Shown here in pieces: positions 26,629 to 35,727 of a DNA stretch of 64,000 nucleotides. A program made the position numbers and the translations under genes. This DNA comes from Loktanella sp. M215 (GTDB lineage Bacteria > Pseudomonadota > Alphaproteobacteria > Rhodobacterales > Rhodobacteraceae): the NCBI RefSeq assembly GCF_021735925.1, contig NZ_WMEA01000001.1:1642001-1706000 (forward strand), given 5' to 3'. Within the stretch, counting starts at the first letter, position 1; every line of letters begins with the position of its first letter. The notes under the pieces are model-generated. The model had not been told where the DNA came from, ran no database searches, and worked only from the letters and a program-made list of their open reading frames with translations.

Positions 26629-28211
26629 CCTTGCAACCCATCCGCCGCGCGCTGCTGAGCGTATCCGACAAGACCGGCCTGATCGACCTTGGGCAAAAGC
26701 TGGCCGGACGGGGCGTGACCCTGCTGTCCACCGGCGGCACGGCCAAGGCGCTGCGCGAGGCGGGGCTGGACGTGACGGATGTGGCCGAGGTCACGGGCTT
26801 TCCTGAGATGATGGACGGCCGCGTCAAGACGCTGCACCCGATGGTGCACGGCGGGTTGCTGGCGCTGCGGGATGACGCGGGCCATGTGAAGGCGATGGAG
26901 GATCACGGGATCGCGCCGATCGACCTGCTGGTCGTGAACCTCTATCCGTTCGAGGAAACCGTCGCCAAGGGCGGCGATTATGACGATTGCATCGAGAACA
27001 TCGACATCGGCGGCCCCGCGATGATCCGGGCGGCGGCCAAGAACCATGCGTTTGTCAGCACGGTCGTCGACGTGGCCGATTATGACGCGCTGCTGGCCGA
27101 ACTGGACGCGAATGACGGGCAGACGACCTTGGCCTTCCGCCAGCGTCTGGCGCAGACCGCCTATGCCCGGACCGGGGCCTATGACGCCGCCGTCAGCACA
27201 TGGATGGCCGGCGCGATTGATCTGGCCACCCCGCGCCGCCGCGCCTTTGCGGGCGACTTGCGGCAGGAACTGCGCTATGGCGAGAACCCGCATCAGACCG
27301 CGAGCTTTTACACCGACGGCACCGGGCGGCCCGGTGTTGCGACCGCGACCCAGCATCAGGGCAAGGAATTGTCCTATAACAACATCAACGACACCGATGC
27401 GGCGTTCGAGCTGGTTGCGGAGTTCGATCCCGCCGACGGTCCTGCCGTGGCGATCATCAAGCACGCCAACCCCTGCGGTGTGGCGCGCGGCGCGACCTTG
27501 CTGGAGGCGTATCAGAAGGCCTTTGACTGCGACCGCACCAGTGCGTTCGGTGGGATCGTGGCGCTGAACATGCCGCTGGACGAAGAGACCGCGCAGGCCA
27601 TCGTCGAGATCTTTACCGAGGTCGTGATCGCGCCCGGTGCATCCGACGCGGCAAAGGCCGTGTTCGCGGGCAAGAAGAACCTGCGCCTGCTGACTACGGA
27701 CGGCCTGCCCGACCCCAAGGCGGCACAGCTGACCTATCGTCAGGTGGCGGGGGGCATGCTGGTGCAGGACAAGGATACCGGCCACGTCCCCGCCGCCGAT
27801 CTGCGCGTCGTGACCAAGGTGCAGCCGACGGACGCCCAGATGGCCGACCTGCAATTCGCGTGGAAAGTGGCCAAGCACGTCAAGTCTAACGCCATCGTCT
27901 ACGTCAAGGACGGTGCCACCGTCGGCGTCGGTGCGGGACAGATGAGCCGTCTGGACTCGGCCCTGATCGCGGCCAAGAAATCAGAGCGCATGGCCGAGGC
28001 GATGGGGCTGGACCAGCCGCTGACCATCGGGTCGGCTGTGGCGTCGGACGCGTTTTTCCCCTTCGCGGACGGTTTGATGGAGGCCGCGAGCGCCGGGGCC
28101 ACCTGCGTCATCCAGCCCGGCGGGTCGATGCGCGACAACGAGGTGATCGCGGCGGCCGATGCGGCGGGGATCGCCATGGTCTTCACCGGCATGCGCCACT
28201 TCAAGCATTAG
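26625..28211 (+). CDS. purH: Bifunctional AICAR formyltransferase / IMP cyclohydrolase
   Basis: A 528-residue PurH that performs the last two steps of IMP synthesis. The N-terminal MGS-like cyclohydrolase domain runs to about residue 195 ([40 protein letters not shown]). The AICARFT domain follows ([59 protein letters not shown]). Length and motifs are normal. The ATG overlaps the stop of the heparinase-like gene, and lspA starts 10 bases after its stop. Confidence 0.98.
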   Translation: MTLQPIRRALLSVSDKTGLIDLGQKLAGRGVTLLSTGGTAKALREAGLDVTDVAEVTGFPEMMDGRVKTLHPMVHGGLLALRDDAGHVKAMEDHGIAPIDLLVVNLYPFEETVAKGGDYDDCIENIDIGGPAMIRAAAKNHAFVSTVVDVADYDALLAELDANDGQTTLAFRQRLAQTAYARTGAYDAAVSTWMAGAIDLATPRRRAFAGDLRQELRYGENPHQTASFYTDGTGRPGVATATQHQGKELSYNNINDTDAAFELVAEFDPADGPAVAIIKHANPCGVARGATLLEAYQKAFDCDRTSAFGGIVALNMPLDEETAQAIVEIFTEVVIAPGASDAAKAVFAGKKNLRLLTTDGLPDPKAAQLTYRQVAGGMLVQDKDTGHVPAADLRVVTKVQPTDAQMADLQFAWKVAKHVKSNAIVYVKDGATVGVGAGQMSRLDSALIAAKKSERMAEAMGLDQPLTIGSAVASDAFFPFADGLMEAASAGATCVIQPGGSMRDNEVIAAADAAGIAMVFTGMRHFKH

Positions 28212-28220
28212 GATCAGGGC

Positions 28221-28703
28221 ATGCGTTTGGTTTTTTGGGCTGGGTTCTGGACGTTTCTGCTGGATCAGGCGACGAAATACGCCGTCGTGCATGGCATGAA
28301 CCTGATGACCCGGCAGGAAATCGACGTGATCCCGCCGTTTCTGGTGTTCCAGATGGCGTGGAACCGGGGCGTGAACTTTGGCCTTGGGGCCGGGGCCGAC
28401 GTGCGCTGGGTGCTGATCGGGGTGGCTGTCGCGATCTCGGCGGCGGTGCTGGTCTGGCTGTGGCGGTCGGGGGGGACGACCTATACCTATATCGCGGCTG
28501 GCCTGCTGATCGGCGGTGCGCTGGGCAATGTCGTGGACCGGCTGCTGTACGGGGCTGTGGCGGATTTCATCAACATGTCCTGCTGCGGGTTCGACAACCC
28601 CTATGCGTTCAACGTGGCGGATGTGGCGATCTTTGCGGGGGCCGTGGGGCTGGCGTTCCTGCCGGACGGCAAGGCGCCCAAGGCGCCGCGGGCCAAGGGT
28701 TGA
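28221..28703 (+). CDS. lspA: Lipoprotein signal peptidase (signal peptidase II)
   Basis: A 160-residue inner-membrane aspartyl protease that removes signal peptides from diacylglyceryl-prolipoproteins. It has four hydrophobic segments, and both catalytic aspartates are in their motifs: GNVVDRLLYGAVADF and FNVADVAIF. WNRGVNFGLGAG is the third family box. It lies directly after purH. Two predicted lipoproteins are encoded downstream in this window, the first only about 90 bases away. Confidence 0.95.
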   Translation: MRLVFWAGFWTFLLDQATKYAVVHGMNLMTRQEIDVIPPFLVFQMAWNRGVNFGLGAGADVRWVLIGVAVAISAAVLVWLWRSGGTTYTYIAAGLLIGGALGNVVDRLLYGAVADFINMSCCGFDNPYAFNVADVAIFAGAVGLAFLPDGKAPKAPRAKG

Positions 28704-28792
28704 CCGACGCGATGCAGGATGATCTGCGGAACGGCGTGACGCGGGCAGCACACTGCGCTAGAACGGGTCGAAGTGACAGATTGAGGGCGGAC

Positions 28793-29248
28793 ATGCTGCG
28801 GACACTGATCGGACTGACGGCCCTGACCACGTTGATGGCGTGCAGTGGGGCAAACAATGGCCAGACCGGTCCGGACGAGTTTCTGGTCCTGCCGACGCGT
28901 CCGCTGACCTATCCCGAAACGAATGCGCTGCCGGTGCCGACGCCCGGCGGCAGCAACCCCACCGATCCGAATCCGGTCGGGCAGGCCATCGCGGCGCTGG
29001 GCGGCACGCAAAGCGGCGTGACCGGTGCGATCCCCGCCAGCGACGGCGCGCTTGTGACGCAGGCGGGCCGCTATGGCACGACGGCGAACGTCCGTGTCGT
29101 GGCCGCGACCGAAGAGGCGCAGCTGCGCGGACGCGGGCGGGTGCGGTATTCGCGCGCCCAGACTGCGCAGGCGATCGACCCTTACGCCGAAACGCAGCGC
29201 TATCGCGCCGCGGGTGTCGCCGTGCCGACGGTGCCGCCGCAGAACTGA
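28793..29248 (+). CDS. DUF3035-type lipoprotein
   Basis: A 151-residue lipoprotein: the signal peptide MLRTLIGLTALTTLMACSG ends in the lipobox LMAC. The mature part has the DUF3035 features GPDEFLVLPTRPLTYPE and LPVPTPGG, then NPVGQAIAALGG and a C-terminal Arg/Tyr-rich region. The family is largely restricted to Rhodobacterales and usually lies between lspA and the M16 peptidase pair, as here. A role in outer-membrane assembly has been suggested for similar proteins, but nothing in this sequence proves it. Confidence 0.87.
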   Translation: MLRTLIGLTALTTLMACSGANNGQTGPDEFLVLPTRPLTYPETNALPVPTPGGSNPTDPNPVGQAIAALGGTQSGVTGAIPASDGALVTQAGRYGTTANVRVVAATEEAQLRGRGRVRYSRAQTAQAIDPYAETQRYRAAGVAVPTVPPQN

Positions 29249-29357
29249 GGCGGCGACACCGCGATTTGACGCACCATCACAAGGCCGTATGACCGATTGC
29301 AGTCGGGCGGCGAACGGTTACGTTCGCGGCACCGCTTCCCAGACGCGCAGGATTTCC

Positions 29358-30809
29358 ATGACACGCATGTTGGCCGTTCCCTTTCTGATCCTCGGGCTGA
29401 CGCCCCTGCACGCCCAGACCGCCGCACCGCCGGCCGAGACGCAGCTTGCCGATGCCGGTGTGACCGCTGACGCGGCGCGCAGCTTTACCGAAGGCGACAA
29501 GACGGTCAGCGTCACGGCCCCGGTCAGGATCGGTGACGACGTGACGACCTTCAGCCTTGATAACGGCATGGATGTCGTGGTGATCGAGGATCACCGCGCG
29601 CCGGTCGTCGTGCAGATGGTCTGGTATCGCGCCGGGTCCGCGGATGAGCTGGTCGGTCAGTCCGGTGTGGCGCATTTTCTGGAACACCTGCTGTTCAAGG
29701 GCACCGACAAGCTGGCGCCCGGCGAGTTTTCGGCCACGGTCGCGGCAAACGGCGGGTCCGACAACGCCTTTACCAGCTATGACTACACCGCCTATTACCA
29801 GCGCGTCGCCGCCGACCGTCTGCCCCTGATGATGGAGATGGAAAGCGACCGGATGAAGAACCTCAAGCTGTCCGAATCCGATATCGTGACAGAGCGGAAC
29901 GTCATTCTGGAAGAGCGCAACCAGCGGACCGAGAACAATCCCGGTGCGCTGGCGCGCGAGCAATTCATGGCGGCGCAGTACCAGAACCTGCGGTACGGCG
30001 TCCCCGTCATCGGCTGGAAGCACGAGATGGAGGAGTTGAGCCTTGAGGACGCGCTGGCGTTCTATGGCCTGAATTACTCGCCCAACAACGCGATCCTGAT
30101 CGTGGCGGGGGACGTGCAGCCCGACGACGTGATGGCGTTGGCCGCGAAATACTACGGCGTGATCGCACCCGAGTCCGATCTACCGGAACGGCTGCGCCCG
30201 CAAGAGCCGCCGCAAAGCGCGCCGCGCCGCATCACCTATACGGATGCGCGCGTCAGCCAGCCCTATCTTGTGCGCAGCTACCTTGCGACGGAGCGGAACA
30301 CCGGCGACCAGAAGACCGCAGCCGCGCTCGTCTATCTGGCGGAGTTGCTGGGCGGGTCGTCCTTCACCTCTGAACTGGGAAAGGCGCTGCAGTTCGACAC
30401 GCAGACCGCCGTCTATGCCAGTGCGGGTTACGATCCCTCCAGCCTCGATACCTCGACCTTTGCGCTGTCGGTGGTGCCTGCGACCGGCGTGACGCTGTCA
30501 GAGGCCGAGGCCGAGATGGACAAGGTCGTGGCCGATTTCATGGCCAAGGATATCGACCCCGCCGCGATGGACCGCATCCGCAATCAGATGAAGGCGCAGG
30601 AAATCTATGCGCTGGACGATGTGCAGGGCCGCGCGCAGCGCTATGGTGCTGCACTGACCCAAGGCCTGACCGTGCAGGACGTGGAGGCCTGGCCGCAGGT
30701 GCTGCAGGAGGTGACGGCTGATGACGTCAAGGCCGCCGCCGCACAGATCTTTGATCTGAACCAATCCGTGACCGGCTGGGTCGTCGCCGACAAGGAGCAA
30801 GCCCAATGA
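29358..30809 (+). CDS. M16 family zinc metallopeptidase (catalytic subunit)
   Basis: A 483-residue pitrilysin-family peptidase with a signal peptide (MTRMLAVPFLILGLTPLHAQ). The inverted zinc motif HXXEH is at His106-Phe-Leu-Glu-His110, and the distal zinc-ligand Glu lies about 75 residues on, within the VTERNVILEE region. It is exported to the periplasm. Its stop overlaps the ATG of a second M16 gene that lacks the zinc motif, the usual heterodimer arrangement of one active and one structural subunit, like mitochondrial processing peptidase. I chose the Met before TRMLAVPFL, which yields a proper signal peptide. Confidence 0.93.
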   Translation: MTRMLAVPFLILGLTPLHAQTAAPPAETQLADAGVTADAARSFTEGDKTVSVTAPVRIGDDVTTFSLDNGMDVVVIEDHRAPVVVQMVWYRAGSADELVGQSGVAHFLEHLLFKGTDKLAPGEFSATVAANGGSDNAFTSYDYTAYYQRVAADRLPLMMEMESDRMKNLKLSESDIVTERNVILEERNQRTENNPGALAREQFMAAQYQNLRYGVPVIGWKHEMEELSLEDALAFYGLNYSPNNAILIVAGDVQPDDVMALAAKYYGVIAPESDLPERLRPQEPPQSAPRRITYTDARVSQPYLVRSYLATERNTGDQKTAAALVYLAELLGGSSFTSELGKALQFDTQTAVYASAGYDPSSLDTSTFALSVVPATGVTLSEAEAEMDKVVADFMAKDIDPAAMDRIRNQMKAQEIYALDDVQGRAQRYGAALTQGLTVQDVEAWPQVLQEVTADDVKAAAAQIFDLNQSVTGWVVADKEQAQ

Positions 30810-32116
30810 TCCGTTTCGCCCTCACACTCTGCGCCGCACTCGCCGCCAGCACCGCCCATGCGGCGATCGACATCCAGCAGGTGACCTCGCCCGGCGGGAT
30901 CAAGGCCTGGCTGGTGGAGGATCACAACATCCCCTTCACCGCGCTGGAAATCCGGGTGCGCGGCGGTGCCTCGCTTGATCTGCCGGGCAAGCGCGGCGCG
31001 ACGAACCTGATGATGGCCACGCTGGAGGAAGGCGCTGGCGATCTGGACGCGCAGGCGTTCCAGACCAAGCGCGAGGATCTGGCGGCGAGCTATGGCTTTG
31101 ACGCGGGCGACGACATGGTGTCGATCAGCGCGCAGTTTCTGACCGATAATCGCGACGCGGCGGTGGCATTGCTGCGCGATGCCATCGTGACTCCGCGGTT
31201 CGACCAGACCGCCGTGGACCGCGTGCGCCAGCAGGTGCTGGCCAATATCGCCAGCGCCGCGAAGTCGCCGCAGGACATCGCGGGCAAGGCCTTTGATGCC
31301 GCGGCCTTTGGCGATCATCCTTATGGCTCGTCCTTGAGTGGCACGGTCGAGAGCGTCACTGCGCTGACCCGCGACGATATCGTGACGGCGCATGCCAACG
31401 CCCTGACCCGCGACCGGGTCTATGTGGGGGCGGTGGGCGATATCTCTGCCGCGGATCTTGGTCCGATGCTGGACGAATTGCTGGGCGATCTGCCCGCCGA
31501 AGGACCGCCGATACCTGCCGACGCCACCTATGATCTGACCGGCGGGACCGAGGTCATTCCCTTTGATACGCCGCAGGCCGTGGCGCTGTTCGGTCACGAG
31601 GGGATCGAGCGTGACGATCCCGATTACATGGCCGCCTATATCCTGAACGAGGCGCTGGGGGCGGGTGGTTTCGAATCCCGCCTGATGCAGGAGGTGCGCG
31701 AAAAGCGTGGCCTGACCTATGGCGTCAGCACGTTCTTGGTGCCGAAATTCCATGCCTCGCTGATTCTGGGGCAGGTGGCGTCGGCCAATGCGACGATCGG
31801 GCAGGCGATCGAGGTCATCAAGGCGGAATGGGCGCGGATGGCGCAGGACGGCATGACGCAGGAGGAGCTGGACAGCGTGAAGACCTATCTGACCGGCGCC
31901 TATCCCCTGCGGTTCGACGGCAATGCCGAGATCGCCAGCATCCTCGTCGGCATGCAGGTGATCGACCTGCCGCCGGAATACGTGGTGAACCGCAACGACA
32001 TGCTGAACGCGGTGACGCTGGACGATGTGAACCGCGTGGCGCGGGAACTGCTGCGGCCCGAGGATCTGCATTTCGTCGTGGTCGGACAGCCGGACGGTCT
32101 GGCCTCTGGTAACTAA
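30806..32116 (+). CDS. M16 family peptidase-like protein (non-catalytic subunit)
   Basis: A 436-residue partner of the preceding peptidase, with signal peptide MIRFALTLCAALAASTAHA. At the place of HXXEH it has RGATNLMMATLEEGAGDLDA, so the zinc site is gone. The substrate-binding Arg/Tyr motif is kept (MQEVREKRGLTYGVSTF), as in structural subunits of M16 heterodimers. It is translationally coupled to the catalytic subunit by an ATGA overlap. A GC-rich inverted repeat follows the stop. Confidence 0.92.
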   Translation: MIRFALTLCAALAASTAHAAIDIQQVTSPGGIKAWLVEDHNIPFTALEIRVRGGASLDLPGKRGATNLMMATLEEGAGDLDAQAFQTKREDLAASYGFDAGDDMVSISAQFLTDNRDAAVALLRDAIVTPRFDQTAVDRVRQQVLANIASAAKSPQDIAGKAFDAAAFGDHPYGSSLSGTVESVTALTRDDIVTAHANALTRDRVYVGAVGDISAADLGPMLDELLGDLPAEGPPIPADATYDLTGGTEVIPFDTPQAVALFGHEGIERDDPDYMAAYILNEALGAGGFESRLMQEVREKRGLTYGVSTFLVPKFHASLILGQVASANATIGQAIEVIKAEWARMAQDGMTQEELDSVKTYLTGAYPLRFDGNAEIASILVGMQVIDLPPEYVVNRNDMLNAVTLDDVNRVARELLRPEDLHFVVVGQPDGLASGN

Positions 32117-32123
32117 AGGATTG

Positions 32124-32164
32124 CCCGGCGGTGGGGGTGACGTTCGCCTGACCGCCGGGGGCGT
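32124..32164 (+). terminator. Possible terminator after the M16 pair
   Basis: CCCGGCGGT (32124-32132) pairs perfectly with ACCGCCGGG (32151-32159) around an 18-base loop and is followed only by GGCGTTT. The stem is strong but the loop is long and the T-run short, so termination is possible rather than certain. Confidence 0.4.
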
Positions 32165-32221
32165 TTGCAGGGTGGAATTCCCCCTCGCAGAATCGCGCGT
32201 GGCCATGCTATCCCTTGTGGC

Positions 32222-34054
32222 ATGACCATGCCTGCACCCCAGATAAGCCCCGACCTGCGCCCGGTGATCCGTCAACTGGACGAGGCCGCGATCAACCGCA
32301 TTGCCGCTGGCGAAGTGGTGGAACGGCCCGCCTCTGCGGTCAAGGAACTGGTCGAGAACAGCATCGACGCCGGCGCGACCCGGATCGAGGTGACGATTGC
32401 GGACGGTGGCAAGACGCTGATCCGCGTCTTGGACGACGGCTGCGGCATCGCGGCCGAGGACCTGCCGCTAGCCCTGTCGCGGCATGCCACGTCCAAGATC
32501 GACGGCAGCGACCTTTTGAACATCCATTCCTTCGGGTTCCGGGGCGAGGCGTTGCCGTCGCTGGGCGCCGTGGGGCGTCTGACGATCACCAGCCGCGCCG
32601 GTGCGGATGCGGCGACGGTGCATGTGGCGGGCGGGCGCATGGGGGCGGTGACGCCTGCGGCGCTGACGCGGGGGACGCAGGTCGATCTGGCGGACCTGTT
32701 CTATGCCACGCCGGCGCGGCTGAAATTCCTGCGCACCGACCGGGCCGAGACGCAGGCGGTGGTCGACGTGATCCGCAGGCTGGCGATGGCGGAACCCTTC
32801 GTGACCTTCATCCTGCGCGATGCGACGGGCGGTGATGTCCGCACCCTGTTCCGCGCCGAGGGCGAGACCGGCGACATGTTCGACGCCCTGCGCGGGCGGC
32901 TGCGGTCGGTGCTGGGGCGCGATTTTGCCGACAATGCCTTGCCACTGGACGCCGCGCGGGACGGGTTTCACCTGACCGGATCGGCGGCGCTGCCGACCTA
33001 TTCCAAGGGTGCTGCCGTCGCCCAATATCTGAACGTGAACGGACGGCCGGTGCGGGACCGGATGCTGCTGGGCGCGCTGCGGGCGGCCTATATGGATGTG
33101 ATGTCGCGCGACCGGCATCCGGTCGCCTGCCTGTTCGTCGACTGCGATCCGACGCTGGTCGATGTCAACGTGCATCCCGCGAAATCAGAGGTGCGGTTCC
33201 GTGACCCCGCTGTCGTGCGCGGGTTGATCGTGTCGGGGATCCGCCACGCGCTGGCCGAGGCGGGGCATCGCAGCGCCACGACGGTCGGTCACGCGGTGCT
33301 GGGGGCGATGACGCCGCAGGCAACACCACAGAGTGCGGCGCGGGTCTATCAGATGGACCGGCCGTCGCTGGGGCAACGGTTTACTGCCGCGTCGATGACG
33401 TTCCAGTCGGGGTTCGCCGAACAACCCTCTGCCCGGATCGAACCGGCGGTGGAGGATCAGGGCGGCGCCGAGCGTTTGCCGCTGGGCGCCGCGCGGGCGC
33501 AACTGCACGAAAACTACATCCTGTCGCAGACCGAGGCGGGGCTGGTCATCGTCGATGCCCATGCCGCCCACGAGCGGCTGGTTTATGAACGCCTGAAGGC
33601 GCAGATGGCGGACAAGGGCGTGCCGGCGCAGGCCTTGCTGATCCCCGAGATCGTCGATCTGACACCGTCAGAGGCGGATCTGCTGCTGGCGGTGGCGGAT
33701 GATCTGGCGCAGCTGGGCCTTGCGATCGAACCCTTCGGCGGCGGGGCCATCGCGGTGCGCGAGACGCCGGCGATCCTTGGGACGGTGGATGCGAAACGCC
33801 TGATCCTCGATGTGCTGGATGCGTTGCAGGATGGCGGCGATACGGCGCCCCTGCGCGCCCGCATCGACGCGATCCTGTCGCGGATGGCCTGTCATGGCTC
33901 GGTCCGGACCGGGCGGCGCATGTCGGGGCCAGAGATGAACGCCCTGCTGCGCGAGATGGAGGCGACGCCGTTGTCAGGCCAGTGCAACCACGGGCGTCCG
34001 ACCTCTGTCACGCTGTCGATGACCGATATCGAACGGCTGTTCGGGCGCACATGA
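32222..34054 (+). CDS. mutL: DNA mismatch repair protein MutL
   Basis: A 610-residue MutL. The GHKL ATPase N-terminus has IAAGEVVERPASAVKELVEN, then DDGCGI, SRHATSKI and FRGEALPSLGAV. The transducer segment includes NGRPVRDRMLLGALRAAY and DVNVHPAKSEVRF. The C-terminal dimerisation domain ends CNHGRPTSVTLSMTDIERLF. MutL couples MutS mismatch recognition to strand removal. GHGRP-like and CNHGRP elements hint at an endonuclease-type C-terminus, as in organisms without MutH. A second in-frame Met two codons later is also possible. The stop overlaps rmuC by four bases. Confidence 0.96.
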   Translation: MTMPAPQISPDLRPVIRQLDEAAINRIAAGEVVERPASAVKELVENSIDAGATRIEVTIADGGKTLIRVLDDGCGIAAEDLPLALSRHATSKIDGSDLLNIHSFGFRGEALPSLGAVGRLTITSRAGADAATVHVAGGRMGAVTPAALTRGTQVDLADLFYATPARLKFLRTDRAETQAVVDVIRRLAMAEPFVTFILRDATGGDVRTLFRAEGETGDMFDALRGRLRSVLGRDFADNALPLDAARDGFHLTGSAALPTYSKGAAVAQYLNVNGRPVRDRMLLGALRAAYMDVMSRDRHPVACLFVDCDPTLVDVNVHPAKSEVRFRDPAVVRGLIVSGIRHALAEAGHRSATTVGHAVLGAMTPQATPQSAARVYQMDRPSLGQRFTAASMTFQSGFAEQPSARIEPAVEDQGGAERLPLGAARAQLHENYILSQTEAGLVIVDAHAAHERLVYERLKAQMADKGVPAQALLIPEIVDLTPSEADLLLAVADDLAQLGLAIEPFGGGAIAVRETPAILGTVDAKRLILDVLDALQDGGDTAPLRARIDAILSRMACHGSVRTGRRMSGPEMNALLREMEATPLSGQCNHGRPTSVTLSMTDIERLFGRT

Positions 34055-35226
34055 TCCAGCTGGGCGACCAGAGTTACGCGCTGACCGATCCGCCCGTTCT
34101 GATCGGCCTTGGGCTGATCGCCGTCATCGTCCTTGTGGTCCTGACCCTTGCTTTGCGTGGCGGACGGCAGAGCCGGGCGATGCGCGACCTGACCGGCCAG
34201 ATGGGGCAGTTGTCCGACTACATGCAGGCGCTGGGCACCGGTCAGACGCAGCTGGGCGCCAATATCCGCACCGTGGCCGAGGCGCAGAGCGTGGCGCAGA
34301 CCCATGTCCTTGGCACGATGGAGCGCCGTCTGGCCGAGGTGCAGGAGCGCATGAAGGAGACCCTGACCGGTTCGGCCGAGAAATCGGCCAAGCAGTTGAC
34401 GGCGTTGCAGGAACGTCTGGCCACCATCGACCGCGCCCAGACCAATATCGAGAAGCTGTCCGGCGATGTGCTGTCCTTGCAGGATATCTTGTCGAACAAG
34501 CAGCGGCGCGGATTGTTCGGCGAGATCCAGTTGACCGACATCGTGGGCAAGGCGCTGCCCGCCGACAGTTTCACGCTGCAGCACACCCTGTCGAACGGCA
34601 AACGCGCCGATTGCCTCGTGCATCTGCCGAATCCGCCGGGCCCCATCGTGATCGACGCCAAGTTCCCGCTGGAGGCCTACGAGGCGCTGGCTGCCGCCGA
34701 GACGCGCGAGTTGCAGTCCAATGCGCTGCGCGCATTGGGCTATGCGGTGCGAAAACATATCCGCGATATCGCTGAGAAATATATCATCGAAGGCGAGACG
34801 GCGGACGGGGCGATCATGTTCCTGCCGTCAGAGGCGGTCTATGCGGAGTTGCACGCGCGCCTGCCGGAGGTCGTGCGCGCGGGCTTCGACGCGCGGGTCT
34901 GGATCGTGTCGCCGACGACCTGCATGGCGACGCTGAACACGATGCGCGCGATCCTGAAGGACGCGCGGATGCGTGAACAGGCGGGGGCGATCCGCACGGC
35001 GCTGAAGCAGTTGCACCGCGATGTCGAGATCATCACCGAGAAGGCCGGCCGGCTGGAAACCCATCTGCGGCAGGCCGGCGAGGACGTGGCCGGTGTGCTG
35101 ACCGCCGCCACGCGGGCGAGCAAGCGGGCCGACCGGCTGGACAATTTCGATTTCGAGGAGTTGCCGTCCGTGGCGGACAGCGACCCTTTGCCACTTGCGC
35201 CCCGGCGGGCCAGCGGCCAAGACTGA
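34051..35226 (+). CDS. rmuC: DNA recombination protein RmuC
   Basis: A 391-residue RmuC-type protein. One N-terminal membrane helix (about residues 16-37, VLIGLGLIAVIVLVVLTLAL) is followed by a coiled-coil stretch (about 60-150). The conserved nuclease-like domain follows, with RGLFGEIQLTDIVGKALPA, KRADCLVHLP, IVIDAKFPLEAY and EAVYAELHARLPEVV. RmuC limits inversions and may be an anchored PDDEXK nuclease. The start overlaps the mutL stop (ATGA), so two genome-stability genes are co-translated. Confidence 0.93.
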   Translation: MIQLGDQSYALTDPPVLIGLGLIAVIVLVVLTLALRGGRQSRAMRDLTGQMGQLSDYMQALGTGQTQLGANIRTVAEAQSVAQTHVLGTMERRLAEVQERMKETLTGSAEKSAKQLTALQERLATIDRAQTNIEKLSGDVLSLQDILSNKQRRGLFGEIQLTDIVGKALPADSFTLQHTLSNGKRADCLVHLPNPPGPIVIDAKFPLEAYEALAAAETRELQSNALRALGYAVRKHIRDIAEKYIIEGETADGAIMFLPSEAVYAELHARLPEVVRAGFDARVWIVSPTTCMATLNTMRAILKDARMREQAGAIRTALKQLHRDVEIITEKAGRLETHLRQAGEDVAGVLTAATRASKRADRLDNFDFEELPSVADSDPLPLAPRRASGQD

Positions 35227-35250
35227 ACCGGACAAAAAGGACTGACGCCG

Positions 35251-35628
35251 ATGACACGACTGCCGATTGCTTTTGCCCTTGTTGCCCTTGCCGCCTGTTC
35301 GACCTCTGCGGGCGATGGACCCAAGGCCGTTGGTGCCGCCTTCACCGACGCGTTCCGCGATACGCCGTTTACCGACGGCATGCCGATTTCCGCCATCACC
35401 CGCGATGCGAACCCGCTGCGCACGATCCAGACCTACACGTTCGTGCCTTGCCAGCAAGGCCGTGCGGTCTGTGCGGAGACCGCGACGGGTCGTGCGGGGA
35501 CCCTGACGCTGGAGAAGAACCAGTATGTCGTGCGCGGTGCCTATCCGGGGCGGACCTTCTACTTTGATCGCAACGGCGACGGGTTCATGCAGGTGGGTCA
35601 GGTGCTGACTCCGCTGGCCTGGAACTGA
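35251..35628 (+). CDS. Small putative lipoprotein
   Basis: A 125-residue protein with a lipoprotein signal peptide, MTRLPIAFALVALAAC, with lipobox LAAC at position 16. The mature region has TRDANPLRTIQTYTFVPCQQ, two further Cys residues that could pair, and FYFDRNGDGFMQVGQVLTP, which superficially resembles an EF-hand-like DxNGDG loop but is a single occurrence. I do not recognise a family. It follows rmuC by 24 bases and may be co-transcribed. Confidence 0.75.
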   Translation: MTRLPIAFALVALAACSTSAGDGPKAVGAAFTDAFRDTPFTDGMPISAITRDANPLRTIQTYTFVPCQQGRAVCAETATGRAGTLTLEKNQYVVRGAYPGRTFYFDRNGDGFMQVGQVLTPLAWN

Positions 35629-35643
35629 TCCTGCGACAGTTGA

Positions 35644-35668
35644 CCGCGCGGCAGCGCGGCAACCTTTT
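35644..35668 (+). terminator. Weak terminator-like hairpin
   Basis: CCGCGC (35644-35649) pairs with GCGCGG (35654-35659) around GGCA and is followed by CAACCTTTT. It lies between the lipoprotein gene and the FAD oxidoreductase operon and could separate the two transcripts. Confidence 0.4.
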
Positions 35669-35727
35669 CACCCGCCCCTGCGTGCCTGTGTCATAGACAC
35701 CGGCAAGCCCGCGACGGAGAGACCTTC

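Noticed and set aside
30641..32275. Minus-strand frame of 544 codons opposite the second M16 gene
   Set aside because: Shadow of the coupled M16 pair; His/Gln/Arg-rich with no recognisable motif.
35626..35660. TGATCC as a possible RpoE (-35) promoter for the FAD/DUF1365 operon
   Set aside because: The motif overlaps the stop of the preceding gene and no fitting -10 (TAAGA-like) occurs 16-18 bases downstream, so I do not call an RpoE promoter despite the known regulon in a relative.
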